From Neckera pumila (Eukaryota > Streptophyta > Bryopsida > Hypnales > Neckeraceae), in contig OZ018409.1 of NCBI GenBank assembly GCA_963969595.1, forward strand, positions 41,739,282 through 41,803,281: a stretch of 64,000 nucleotides of DNA, in the 5' to 3' direction. Positions 47,941 through 59,777 of this stretch are shown here, piece after piece (position 1 is the first letter of the stretch; every line of letters begins with the position of its first letter). Both the position numbers and the translations under genes were made by a program. A model generated the notes under the pieces. The model saw nothing but the letters and a program-made list of their open reading frames with translations, searched no databases and was not told the origin of the DNA.

Positions 47941-50308
47941 ATGTCGCTGTCTTTTGATAACTCAGAGTCCGGGTGCATGCTATTGTATGATTGTCATCGG
48001 TCGGTGCCAGCTCCCTTCCTGACCAAGACTTACCACCTGGTGAACGATCCTTCCACCGACGAAATTGTGTCGTGGGGCGAGGACCACACGACGTTCGTCG
48101 TCTGGCGTCCTCCCGAGTTCGCGCGAGATCTCTTGCCCAACTATTTCAAGCATAACAACTTCTCTAGCTTCGTCCGACAGCTCAATACCTACGTACGTAA
48201 GCTCCGCATTATTCTGTCAGTGACATATTGTTGGAGTGCTACTTGTAACTTACTCCGTCTGATTTCAGTACCGTAACACATCCAGGTAGGGAAATCAAAT
48301 CTTAGCTGCAGAGGGAGCAAGAGCTCGCTGATTTGGAGAAATTTAAGTATTCCCCCAAAGCTATGGTCTGGAACCAGTTTAGACGATTACTAGAAGTTGA
48401 TTACATCGGAAAACGTGACGAGGATTACGCTAGTACTAAGAATTAAGTTACTCCACGTTGCACTGTAGGTGAAGAGCCACTGATTAACATTACTAGAATT
48501 AATGTGGCTGAATTCGTTTTGCATTCCATGTCGACAGGGTTTCAGGAAGGTGGTGCCGGACCGCTGGGAGTTCGCCAACGATTTCTTCCGTCGAGGGGAG
48601 CGGCATCTGTTGTGCGAGATCCACCGGCGCAAGGCATTGCAGCAGCCTACATCAGGAAACTCTGGATCGGGTGCCCAGCAGAGCCGGTCGTTATCGCCAT
48701 CAACGTCCATCGAAGATCAGGCATGGGGGTCGCCCATTTCGTCTCCGCTCCCGTCGCCAATTCCCATGCATATCAATGTCCCACCACTGGTACCGCAGCC
48801 GCAGTTGCAGCATCCGAGTTCGCCCTTCAGTATTTCCGACGAAAACGAGCGCCTCCGGAAGGACAACAACCTGCTTCTGTCTGAGGTCTCACGTCTTCGC
48901 CGCTTGTATGAAGACACTATTTCTATGATCCAGCACCAGTTTAAAGGATCGTCTCCCGAACATTTCACTACCCTAGTCAGCAGGTACTTACACTCTTGCA
49001 TTCCTCGTCTTGCATTGATCAACAATTCGCTGGATCGATCAGTCCCCCTTGTTTTAATGATAGATCATAGATTATGCGGGAGATTATGCAGAGAACTGAT
49101 CAAGGAATGTCCCAACATAGAGAGGTTTAATGGCACCTCTGGGATCGATTCACATATCTGGTCCTGAGTCAATTCCAGAATGAGAGAGAGAAATAACTAG
49201 GGTACTGATTGAACCACTGAACTATATTTAATGCGAAAAGCTGACGAAGCCAGTTAATAAATGAGCAGATCTGCACGTCTACATGATCAAGGCGATTATA
49301 GCAAAAGCTGTGAGAGGCAGCTTGGTAATTTATGACATCAAGGCGATCTTCCCCAAATTCTCCATGTTCGAACTATTATTCTCAAGGATTTATAGTATTC
49401 TAAAGAACAGTATATGGGATGTGTTGATGACGGAAAGAGTTACACGACTGCAGTTAATCAGTGCTCAGAGAATTGAATGTAAACACAGGCATGCAGCATG
49501 CTAATTTAATTATGACACCCGACCCCGCGCCGTTCCATGCAATTCAAGCGATCAATGCAGTGATGGTAAAGAATTGAGCTGACGTGGACTGATGACTTGC
49601 AGCGCCCGGATTGGAGCATCAGGCGGCCACCAGTCTTCGGATCGTGCAGTACTGTTGGGGCCAGCAGCTGCTACAAGAAGGGAAGAGAATCACCGCGAGC
49701 TCTCTGTCCATGTCAGGCCACCACCAACCACCCCGGAATTCTTTTGTAAAAACCCTCCGGCGGTTCAGTATCCCACTATCCAAGACCACAACACATCTCT
49801 ACAACAACGCCACCAACAATACCAACAACACCAACAACAGCATCAACACCATCAACACCATCAACACCATCAACACCATCAACACCATCAACAGCACCAA
49901 CAGCAGCACCAACAACAAGAACGGAATATTATTGGCGACTCGAAGGTGCTTGTGGGGCCTTTCTTTACAACTGATTCGAAAGAGTCGCCACCTTCTACAA
50001 CAGAAGCCAAACATCCTGTGAAGCTGTTTGGGGTGCCATTGCAGCACAGTCAAGGTACTAGTATCAGCAACAACTCGTTTGACAAGCCTACTCTCAGACA
50101 AGGGCTTCATGCAACAGAAGGACTCCTTCCTTTTCCCCTTGCCGGAACGAAACGTCGGCAACCAGAGCAGCACCCACATGACTGTGTGTTCCTAAGACCG
50201 CCGCCTGGGAAGTGCCTGCAGGGAAGCTCGGAGATTGCGGCGGAGCTTTCCAGACCTGCACCGTGGCTGCAGATTTGTGCCACCCGGGACGAAGGAGTGT
50301 ACATTTGA
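47941..50308 (+). CDS. Class B heat-shock transcription factor (HSFB4-like)
   Basis: Predicted CDS is join(47941..48192, 48538..48983, 49603..50308), 467 aa, all junctions in frame with GT...AG borders. Residues 22-116 form the HSF DNA-binding domain: [13 protein letters not shown] at its start, [20 protein letters not shown] and FVRQLNTY before intron 1, then [14 protein letters not shown]. Intron 1 interrupts the domain right before GFRK, the conserved plant HSF position. Residues about 184-217 ([20 protein letters not shown] on) are the heptad oligomerisation region, without the long insert of class A, as expected for class B. A His/Gln-rich tract spans about 300-338. KLFGV (373-377) is the class B repressor motif, and KRR at 416-418 may be nuclear import. 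The protein is expected to be a nuclear repressor or coactivator binding heat-shock elements. I chose ATG 47941 because MSLSF precedes the domain as in HSFB4 proteins; the upstream in-frame extension lacks ATG. The HSFB4 assignment rests on remembered similarity of the domain. Confidence 0.9.
48984..49602 (+). other. Second HSF intron (619 nt)
   Basis: Donor CAG|GTACTT at 48984 and acceptor TTGCAG ending at 49602. Splicing joins AG with C to make a Ser codon and keeps the frame into the KLFGV exon. If retained, translation runs on to a stop at 49165-49167 and yields a protein without the His/Gln tract and repressor motif. Most flowering-plant HSF genes have only the intron in the DNA-binding domain, so this one is worth noting. 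Confidence 0.7.
49841..49891 (+). repeat. In-frame CATCAACAC microsatellite in HSF exon 3
   Basis: About five to six tandem 9-bp units inside a longer CAA/CAC/CAG-rich run (49800-49920) encode repeating His-Gln-His. Frame is preserved because the unit is a multiple of three; length is likely to vary between individuals. Confidence 0.85.
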
Positions 50309-52207
50309 AATTCGGTTGAGCCACGTACTTGTTTCAATCGCAACCCAATCAATCAGCTGTGAGTTTTGATATTCAATCCATGCCCGCCCTTTTGACATAC
50401 TGTAGTGATCTTGAGACTCGATCTTCATGAAAGAGGCAGTGCCACATCAATCATGTGCAGTTTACTTACTAGAAGTACTAAAACTATTCCTTGCATTGGA
50501 GTTTACGCGACCCAACTCTTCTCAAGAGTTTGTAAAATTTTGGAGGCTAAGGCCCGACGTACACGAATTTGGAGCGCTGCACCTTCCTGTGCTTCGAACA
50601 GACCTCATAATCAGTGTCTATGTTACCAGTTGACCATTGTTGAAGATAGTTACTACTAGAGATTATATAACAATGCTTGCTTTGTCTTGTTACATATTGG
50701 TGAGTGCAGATTTTGCCCTAGCTTGTTAAAGATTCTGTTTTATCGAACTTTTGCTGAGGAAAACCCAGTGTCTAGTGCAAGCGCACACTTTCGAACGTTA
50801 GTCCAAAGTTACGACTGCATACCCACGTACACAAGCAAGCAAATGCCAAAGTCACAGTACTATCAGCGCTAATGAGCATTGTCTGACTTGATGGATACTA
50901 GTCTATCTCGGCCAGCAATTTGGAAGGCAATTTCTCCTAGTACCACTCTCTCTGTTTTTGCAGTTTCAGAGACCCAGAAGATTTGAATCGGAAGGATTTG
51001 GATTTCTTTTTGCTAACGTTCTTGTCAACCCAGCTGCCATGTTTGAATTATACCAATTGGACTTGAACTCAGGACGTGGCCTATCAATTGGGTACTCTGT
51101 CACGTGCGAGTCCTCCCCAAGTACTCACAGCTCTCCTCCTTCAGTCCTCAGACTTCAGAGCTCCAGAAGGTCAGGCTGCTGGTGCAAATGATGGGAGCAC
51201 AGTGGTACTTGGCTTCCACAAGGGAGTCTCGTGATGAATCAAAACTTGCACCAGTTTCCACGGGAAGAGAGTGCTCAGAGTTCATCAGCTGTCGTCATGC
51301 AAATGTGTTCTCAGCAGGGTCAGTTTGGGTATCCACCGGAAGTGAAAGGCCACTCGTGTGATTAGAGTTTTCACCCCAAGTGCTATGTATTTTTAGCAAA
51401 GGGTCCTTATGAGTACCAACCTACACTGCTTTGTCCTTTGTCCTGTTAGTGAAGAGAAAAATTAGAGTCACTACAATATTTTATTTTGGGGGAAATTGGT
51501 ACAATAGAGTAATATTTTAACCTACATTAGTTCAATATAGTATGGCTTTGGTAAACTAGTATCACATGCATTAATAGGACAAATTAGTGTAATATCTATA
51601 ATGGCTTCTGGCATCAAGCTTAGAAACTTTTGCTTCATACACAAACACCTCATTTTCTACCAGTGCCCTCTAAGGTTGCTACAACCAAAAGTTAGGCAAA
51701 GGCTAGATCATATATAGTCTTGTGGATCCAACTCCAGTTACAAATTATGGAGCAAGTTTTTACATTTTTCCGCCAAGTTGGAAAATTTGGAGTTTTTGTA
51801 TCCAAGAGGGACTTAATACTTAATAGTCAAAGAGTTCTTGTTTATAGTTTATATAGTGATAATAGGTAATGTTTTCGACCATTTTTTGGTATCAAGCTTT
51901 TATTACAGCATATCCATATCTTTAGCTAACACAACATGAGTATTTGTTTCAGATGGAACTTGTCAAAACTTGCATATTGAGTAAAGTCTATTATGAAATT
52001 CTATTGTATAAAATTGTATTAGACTGTTATGATAATGTGTGGAAATTTTCCCAAAAAACTTTGAACTTGTAGATTGCAAGATTGCCATGTTTGAATTTAA
52101 AAGATTATTCTTTTTTGGACATGTTCAATAGGATGAAAGATTTTGACTGCTCTTAGAATCAAATTAATCCTATAATTAATTTTTGGAGGACTATTGAATT
52201 TTGGGTA
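50309..52207. other. 3' flank of HSF and unclassified sequence
   Basis: 50309-51400 is of mixed composition and may contain the HSF 3' UTR. The frames at 50958-51361 follow a TTTTTGCAG acceptor-like word but show no domain. From 51470 it is AT-rich; 51970-52180 resembles the interior of a type D TTAA element. No further gene is supported. Confidence 0.35.
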
Positions 52208-52922
52208 GTTGCAAGAAACACTTAACAATTTTGGCTCAAAACGGCCTTAGGATTGGAGTATTGTGGCTTTTGAAATAAAAATTTTAAAAATAAAATAAAA
52301 TACGGATAATTTGTAAACATTCAAAAAAGTGAATGTGTAAAAATTTCAGATCTAGAAAAATTTATCTCTAAGAGTTATGCATGGTCAAAGAGTGTTGAAA
52401 AATGATAGAAAATAGGCCTTTGGGATTTTATTTTTAAAAAATAGTAAAACATTCAAAAAATTCAAAAAAAGAAAGCCATTTTTCATTACCTAAAGATGCT
52501 TCTTCTCAACTATTTTCATCTTTGGAAAAAAAATGGTATCTTCCGCACGTGCGCAAAGGTAGTGTACTTTGAGCAAATGTGGAAGGTGGACATTTTATTA
52601 CATTTGAAAAATCTCTTCGTAGGCTTGTGTAACTTCAGAAGAACTCCTTGCTTCCTAATTTTTACCTTCAAATTTGCATTCTTGGGTCAAAAATAATACT
52701 AAAACCCCCCAAAATGGCCAAGGTAGACATCCAAGTGGGGGCAGTTTAAAAACAGTAAACTAGTTTGAAAAAATTTGAAAAAATTACTCAATGTCTGAAA
52801 CTTTTATATGTACCTTCAGTTCAATTTTCATAGAAAATGGACATAAGACGCAAAAGTTATGAGCAAAAATTTACCTATCCAAGGGCAAGGGGACAAAAAA
52901 AAGGACAAGTGATTCTTGCAAC
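52208..52922 (+). repeat. Transposon-like element with GTTGCAAGAA ends, copy 1
   Basis: It starts GTTGCAAGAAACACTTAAC and ends GACAAGTGATTCTTGCAAC, so its own ends are inverted. 715 bp. The second copy (55358-56071) is in opposite orientation, and the two share order throughout (for example AAGATGCTTCTTCT and AAGGTAGACATCC words). It is non-coding. Confidence 0.75.
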
Positions 52923-53161
52923 GACCCTTTTATTCTGTGCTAATTTTTTTGCACCATTCTATTTAAAAGCTTTTGAAAACATAAAGTAACAACTAGTTGA
53001 GATGTAAAAATCTCTTGATTCAATTTTGATTTTGTCAAAAAAATTGTTCAATACAATATCCTCAAAAGATTAGAACTTCCAAGTTCCAACACTTAAATAA
53101 TTGTGAGTTCAAATAGGATCATATGTTTTCAATTTGTAAACCCCCAATTTGTATGATCTCA

Positions 53162-53432
53162 CGTTAGAGAAAATTTCAGCCCTCTACTAGGTTGAATTGA
53201 TGCATGAGAATGTGCATTTAGAAAAATATCAGTCCAGAAAGGCTGACGGGCAATTTGTAAGGTGAGCAGTCAGCCAAGGTGCCTCGCCGTAATTTTGATT
53301 CAATTTTTTTTTTATTTCTTACTTTTTGCAAAAAATATAAAAAAATAAATATAAATAAATAAATAAATTAGTGTAATTGCACATTTGCCAAAATCCTAAC
53401 GGCCTCGTAGAGGGTCCAAATTTTTGGTAATG
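53162..53432. repeat. CATTAGA-group MITE
   Basis: It starts CGTTAGAGAAAATTTCAGCC and ends GGTCCAAATTTTTGGTAATG. Related to 9314-9592. 271 bp; it lies between the two GTTGCAAGAA element copies. Confidence 0.6.
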
Positions 53433-53786
53433 ATTAATCTCCAATAGGGTCATAGAATCTCTAATATACAGCTATAATTTGCAAAGGATTAATTGAGAGT
53501 TCAAATAGGATCATATGATCTCAATTTTCGGAATATTGATTTAAACATTTTTTAGAAGGTAGAATAATAAAATAACTTTCTGGGATTATAATTTTAAATC
53601 TCAATTAGTATTTGAGAAGAATTTATTTGCTATTGTAAATCCAACAGCTTAAAATTAAATATTTTTTAATTAATTAATTCACAAAGTAATACATTACATC
53701 TAATTGGAGAGCTCTAATTCATACCATGTAAATTAATGATGTGAAAATTATGAAAGAATTGTGTTTTGGGGCAACCAATGCATCTC

Positions 53787-54537
53787 TTAACCCCTAAAGG
53801 ACCAAGCTTCGTTTTTTGGCAACATGGTGATTTTGGGCAGCCCACTATGGATGGAGTTTTTATTTTTTTTCTTTGAAAATTTTACACAACATGTGCCCAA
53901 GGATTGGCTTTAAGGCCCAACAATTTTTGTAAGTTTTGATTACATATTCAAAAAGTTATTGCATGATATGTGATTTTCTTTGAACTTTGGGCAGCCTGGG
54001 CAGTTCAAAAAATTTCTTTAAATTATGAATTTAAAAAATAAATAAAAGTTTGAACTTGGTTCTTTAGATTTATATATACATGGAAAACTTTGAATCATTC
54101 AATTTCAATCTATGAGTCAAAAGTTATGAAGATTTCAAATTTGAGGGTAGGTATAGAGTCTTTGAAAAGCATAACTACCCACAAACTAAAACTCCTCATA
54201 ACTTTTAACTCATAGATTGAAATTGAATGATTCAAAGTTTTCCATGTATATATATATATATATCAAGAACCAAGTTAAAGTTTTTATTTTTTTAAGAAGT
54301 TTTTTTAAGGAAATTTTTTGAGCTGCCCAGGCTACCCAAAGTTCAAAGAAAATCACACATCATGCAATAACTTTTTAGCTATTTAGTCAAAACTTGAAAA
54401 CATTGTTGGTCCTTAAAGATACACTTTGAGCACATGTTGAGTAAAATTTCCAAAGAAAAAAACAAAAACTCCATCCGTAGTAGGTTGCCCAAAATCGCTA
54501 TGTTGCCAAAAAATACAACTTGGTCCTTTAGGGTTAA
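53787..54537. repeat. TTAA-flanked foldback element, type B, uninterrupted
   Basis: It starts TTAACCCCTAAAGGACC and ends TTGGTCCTTTAGGGTTAA. The 751-bp element is a long imperfect palindrome with symmetry near 54160. It matches 7072-8116 but has GCTTTAAG only once (53907-53914), which shows the pre-insertion state there. A TATATA run lies at about 54247-54263. Confidence 0.85.
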
Positions 54538-55357
54538 AAAATAATGAACGGGATTTGCTTATAAATTCACTATTTGTACATTCAATTTGAACGATCTCAT
54601 TGATATATTTATTATCTTTAGTTTGAGAACTTAAATGAATTAAATATAAATCTGTTTAATACATGTTATTTATGGACTATATAATTGTTTCTATATTTGT
54701 AGGAGTTAAATACAAACATTTAATTCAAGTAGAAAAAAACTGTAGAGGTTATAAAGTGAAATGTAAATATTTTATCATGGTTCATCTATTGAGCAAAACT
54801 TTATTTAAAAGTAATATTTAAAAAACCAAAATTATCATAATTATTAAATTGTTGCAAAAGCTTTCGACTATACACTCTTTAGGATGAATCAATTAACTTT
54901 TGACCACTTTTGCATCTATCATCTAAGTCCATGAAGTAAATAGATTCATAATTTTAGTGAAGATTGCTCCCTCTAAAGCCCAAAATAAATGAAATATAAA
55001 ATCTATAGTGCTTTAGAATAGTGTTGCAAATGTTCTATGACAGGATAGATTTTCTCTACCTCTTGCAATAGAAGTTAAAACATATTACATATTTTGGATA
55101 GGCTAATTTTGCATTTCAAGACTTGTTCAAATTACTTCAAAGTCATTGATTTCAAATATGAATATTTGTATTTCCCAACTTTGGATATTAGTGGAAAAAA
55201 ATTCCCTCTTTAGATTAAAGGCCAAAAGCTATAAGAGCAAATTTTCAACCAATGGAGCATCAAAAAATCAAGGAATATAACTTTATACTTGTGAAATTTG
55301 AAGTCCAATGGAAAAATGATATAGATGACGCTTTTTTCCTTTGTAGAAAAAAGGATG

Positions 55358-56071
55358 ATTGCATGAAACACTTGTCCTTTTTTTTCCCCTTAAACCTTGG
55401 ACAAGTGGTTTCTTTTCATAACTTTTGCATTGTTTGTCTAATTTCTATGAAACTTGAAGTAAAGGTACATGTGATAGTTGCAAATGTTGAATAATATTTT
55501 GGATTATAAAAAAGTTCTTTCACTATTTTTAAACAACCCCCAATTGGATGTCTACCTTGGCCATTTAGGGTGGTTTTAGTACTACTTTTGACCCAAAAAT
55601 GAGAATTTGAAGCTCAAAATTGGGAAACAAGGACTTTTACTAAAGTTACACAAGTCCACAAAGGATTTTTTTAAAATAGTAAATTCTTTGTCCACCTTCT
55701 ACATGTGCTCAAAGTGCACTACCTTTGCGCAAGTGCACAGAACACAGTTTTATTTTTCCAAAGATCAAAACAGTTAAGAAGAAGCATCTTTTAGTAAGTA
55801 AAAATAATCTTTTGAGAATTTTTTGAATTTTTCTTTTTCTTTTCCCAAAATCAAATTCCAAAGTATCTGCTTTCTTGCATTTTTCAACACTCTTGACCGT
55901 GCATAACTTTTAGAGATAAATTTTTCTAGGTTTGAAATTTCACACAATGTTTTTGAATGCTTTACAAACTATCCGTATTTTATTTCATTTAAATTTATTT
56001 TCTTTCCAAAAGTCATAGTACACGAGTACTATAGCTGTTTTGAGCCAAAATTAATAGATGTTTCTTGCAAC
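55358..56071 (-). repeat. Transposon-like element with GTTGCAAGAA ends, copy 2 (inverted)
   Basis: It starts ATTGCATGAAACACTTGTCC and ends ATAGATGTTTCTTGCAAC. It is the reverse complement of 52208-52922 with scattered substitutions and small indels. The frame at 55252-55494 crosses its left end and is not a gene. Confidence 0.75.
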
Positions 56072-57079
56072 CTTGGGGAGGGCACTTGGTTCTACTACTA
56101 CAAACCACGTGCAAACAAGTGGTTTTTAATAAACTATAATTTCAACCTAAAATTTTGAGCATTGTTTGGTAATGACTATAGGTTTCTATTGCCAAAATTT
56201 CCAACTCAAATGAAATATGGAATGATTTCTAGAAGAAGTTGAAAATGAACCTAAAATGGCATATTTTTCAACTCAAATATTTATAGAGAACACATTTAGA
56301 TGACCATTGCATCAATATTCAACTCAAAATGAGCTTTCAATAGAGAGTTATTTTTAGAATTTTTTTTTCATTTTTTAGACAATTTTTTAGGATATAATAT
56401 AGGGGTGTGAAAGTTATTTTTCAGTTCTACAGTGTATCTATTTACTTCAAAAATTTGTAACTAATTATCATTAGCAAATAAAAATATCAATAATTCAAAA
56501 CATAAACTTTCAAATTAGGAAAATATATTCATATTTTTTTTGTTTTCATTTATTTCAGTTTTAGGATATAATATAAGGGGTACAAAGTTTTGGTCGCACG
56601 TAGTTTGGAATAGATACACTAAGTGCACCCCCGGTGCTTGCAACGATCCAAAAATGTACTACCTTCGTCCCAAAATGATCTTCCTGTTGGCCTTAATTTT
56701 TGGTCCCAAAAGGATCTTCCAAACAAAGGTCCACATATGGTCTTGGGCTTATACTAACTATTCACAAAATGACAACCTTGCCCTCAATAATTAAATAACC
56801 ATTGGTGGTCCTTGAAAATACCCCCAAAAGTTTATTTTTCAACAATTCAAAACTGCACTTTAAAAAGGGCTTCAAAACTCAAAGTTTCAAGGACAATAAG
56901 AGTGCACCAAATTCTACACATATTGCAAAAGGGGATTAAAAAATGTCATTTTCAACCTTAATCCGGAACATTTTGTCTAACAAGAAGATCATTTTGGGAC
57001 TAATATTGGAGGGCTTCTAGGCCAAAAAGCTCATAGCCAATCATTTACTCACGTTGTGATCCACCCTAGTTTAGAAAAA
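56072..57079. other. AT-rich spacer
   Basis: I see only a short direct repeat TTTAGGATATAATATA at about 56387 and 56561. The frame 56540-56794 has no family features. Confidence 0.35.
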
Positions 57080-58041
57080 TTAATCCCTAAAGGTTTTGAC
57101 TATGTTTTCACCAAAAACACTCCAAAACTGCCATTTCTAGTATAAGTACCAATTTTTTTACCAATTTTGGAAAAAAACATTTTTGGGCACATGTAATTAT
57201 AGGATCTTGTAGTAAACTAGTTTAAGAAGACGTGGAAAAAATTTCAAAAATTTCCGCTGTGTAGTTTGCAAGATATTAGCATTTGGAAGTGAAAATCCCT
57301 TTTTTTGTCCCTGCAAGAAACTGGGTAGCTACACTTCACAAGGTCACATTTGTATGAAAAAATGTCCAAAATGGTTGTAATTCTTTGGATTCATCTTCAA
57401 GGTAAGTTGGCTACTTGCTTGAAAATTTTCTAATCATTTGGAATTGTACAGCATATAGGAAAAAAATAGTATGTAGAAAGAAGTAAAGAATGATTCAAAT
57501 TACTAAATTGTTAACAATTTAGTAACAGAATTGAAAAATTTCAATCCCAATGGTTATAATGTTGTGATAATCAATTGACACCTTATGTTTTTATTTTTTT
57601 CCCAAAATATTGAAAATTGAATTAAATAAAGGACTTTAAAGTTTATTTTAGAATAGAGATTCCATAACTACCCGCGAACTACCCAAAATTTAAAATCCTC
57701 ATAACTTTTGTCTCAAAAATCAAAATGGAATGATTCAAAGCTTTCCTTGTGTATAGAAATCTAGAGAACCAATTTCCAATTTTTATTTCTCAAAAAAATG
57801 ATTTCTTAAAGAAGTTTTTTTTGCTGCCCGATTTGCCCACAGAGCAATGAGAACTACATATCATACCATAACTTTTTAACCATGTAGTCAAAAGTTATGA
57901 AAATTATTGGGCCTTAAAGCCACTCCCCGAGAAATTGTTGTGTGAAAATTTCAAAGGAAAAAAATAGAATCTCCTTTTGTAGTGAATTGCCCGAAATCGC
58001 TATGTTGCCAAAAAAACACCTTTTGGTCTTTTAGGGGTTAA
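57080..58041 (+). repeat. Hybrid TTAA-flanked element (type A left half, type B right half)
   Basis: The left end TTAATCCCTAAAGG and first 450 bp follow type A (AAACTGCCATTTCTAG, TAGGATCTTG blocks). From about 57655 the sequence follows one arm of type B (CATAACTACCCGCGAACT, then ATCGCTATGTTGCCAAAAA) to the end GTCTTTTAGGGGTTAA. 962 bp. Confidence 0.7.
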
Positions 58042-58189
58042 TACACTAAAATTGTAGATTGAAATCTTTTCTAGTCCCTTATCACACTACACTACCTCCT
58101 CAAACCATGACCTTTGAAGACCAACCTTTCAAAGACAAGCTATAGACCTCCATAAAAAAAATTCTATGACCAAGACTTCCAACGTTTAG

Positions 58190-58770
58190 CTAGTTGAAAG
58201 AAGCCTTAGGGCATCACCACCTAGATTGAAAAAGAAAGACAGTTTCTCGCCTGAAAAGGGGGTGGGCATCTACTTTCTAGACTGCGGAAAAGTAGACAAC
58301 CCTACTCATGGCCTCTTAATAAGAGTTAACTTGCAAGGACAAAATGCTCTTAAGACTTCCAAAAACAAGGTGACAAGGAAACCCCAACCATGGAAGTGCC
58401 ACATTTTTATTTTTATTTTTATTTTTATTTTTTCCGAAAACAAATGGAAAATACCATTGCATTAAAATTTAAAAAGAAACCTGAGAACAACAGCCAAGCT
58501 GAGGCTGACAAATGAAAAATGAAAAACATTTGAAGTCAATAAGTCTCTAATGTTAAAGTAAGTGATTTTCGTTTTGTCTCACGCTGTTTTACAAGCCGTT
58601 TGCAAGCCTGCAAATACACCATGTTTTTTCAAGCCGGCGTCACGATCAAGTCATCCAATTTTGGGATCCAATGGGGGCAAGTTTTGCAAGTTTTGCTGGA
58701 AAGCTCATCCATTTTGCAAGCCCGGTTGGCATGCTCTTATCAGAACTTTCGTTTTTTTTCTTCTTCCAGG
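58190..58770. repeat. GCAAGC-motif repeat, relative of the 18.6-21.5 kb foldback
   Basis: The words TTTTACAAGCCGTTTGCAAG, GGGGCAAGTTTTGCAAG and CTCATCCATTTTGCAAG recall the element at 18600-21510. A TTTTTA microsatellite lies at 58401-58431. The boundaries are uncertain. Confidence 0.45.
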
Positions 58771-58778
58771 AATCCATG

Positions 58779-58813
58779 AAACCCTAAACCCTAAACCCTA
58801 AACCCTAAACCCT
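58779..58813 (+). repeat. Five plant telomere-type units (AAACCCT)
   Basis: Exactly five tandem AAACCCT units, the complement of the plant telomere repeat TTTAGGG. Such short internal arrays (telo-boxes or double-strand-break repair scars) are common in plant promoters and intergenic DNA. It lies about 310 bp left of the probable Harbinger end. Confidence 0.9.
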
Positions 58814-59777
58814 GCCTTCAGACTTGATTTTTCATTCCCATGACGTTGACGCACTAGGTGCCAAATGCGAAGACTCCTTACTGGTCTTCTGGACCCAAGC
58901 GTACAGTATGTAAGTCACTGGACTCCAGCCTCGTGAGAAGTCCATTTTGGGAGCCTGTAAAGCCGGTGACGCAACTTACGGCTGAGTGTCTGTTTTCATG
59001 ATCTCTGGAGGGGACTGAAGTCTCGTCCATACTTCCGTAACTATTGGCGTAATACCTGGTTTTCATATCAGTCTTATTAATTGTTGGTATTGATGGTTCG
59101 GTTGTTTCTTTTACGTAGCTAAGGGTATGTTCAGACCGGCATTTACAAAGCAACGGCTTAGGGTAGCTAAATGAGTCAAAGTGCGTGGGCCAGAGGAGTG
59201 GTGCTGACGCAGCTTGGTGGCCCCACTTCCTTGTTTCATGAGCCCAGTTCGGAGGTGTGTTATGAGCGCGGTGTTTGCACCAAGGTCTATCAGAGTGGAC
59301 TTTGGCAGCAGAGTTACGTAAAGCAGGGGTTCTAGTTTTGGGGGTTTCACACTGAACAACTTCAATACCACTATCATTGGGCCCTTGCTGTTTGCAGAAA
59401 ATCGGGAGAGGAAGAAGGAAGAAAGCATTTCAGTGAATTGCACCTGTTGATTTTGGAATTGCGCGTCGCTGTGCTTCAATTATTTTAGGACGCATCTTCA
59501 TCGACCTGGTCTTTGTTGTAGCATTCGTAGTTACTCGATTGCCAGAGGAGTTGTACGTCGGCGCTGGAAAGGTCTGTTTCGTTGTTGGCGCTGCAAAGCG
59601 ATTGGAAGGACTTGTCGGAGGGAGAACAAAGCAAACTTACCCTGCACCCTTCCGCGCATTTCAGGTTAGATTTTCCTCCGTATCAAATGGCTTTGCAAAT
59701 CGTTTTGTTACTATGCTCTTACCAGACAGCTGCTAGTTCCAGTCGTTGCTCCTCAGTGCACAGACGTTGGCTACCAT

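Noticed and set aside
49611..50021. Alternative frame rich in Asn/Thr over the CAACACCAT array
   Set aside because: Frame shadow of HSF exon 3; the in-phase frame carries KLFGV.
59111..59479. 122-codon minus-strand frame in the Harbinger left region
   Set aside because: No domain, crosses the candidate terminal repeat, and opposes the transposase leader.
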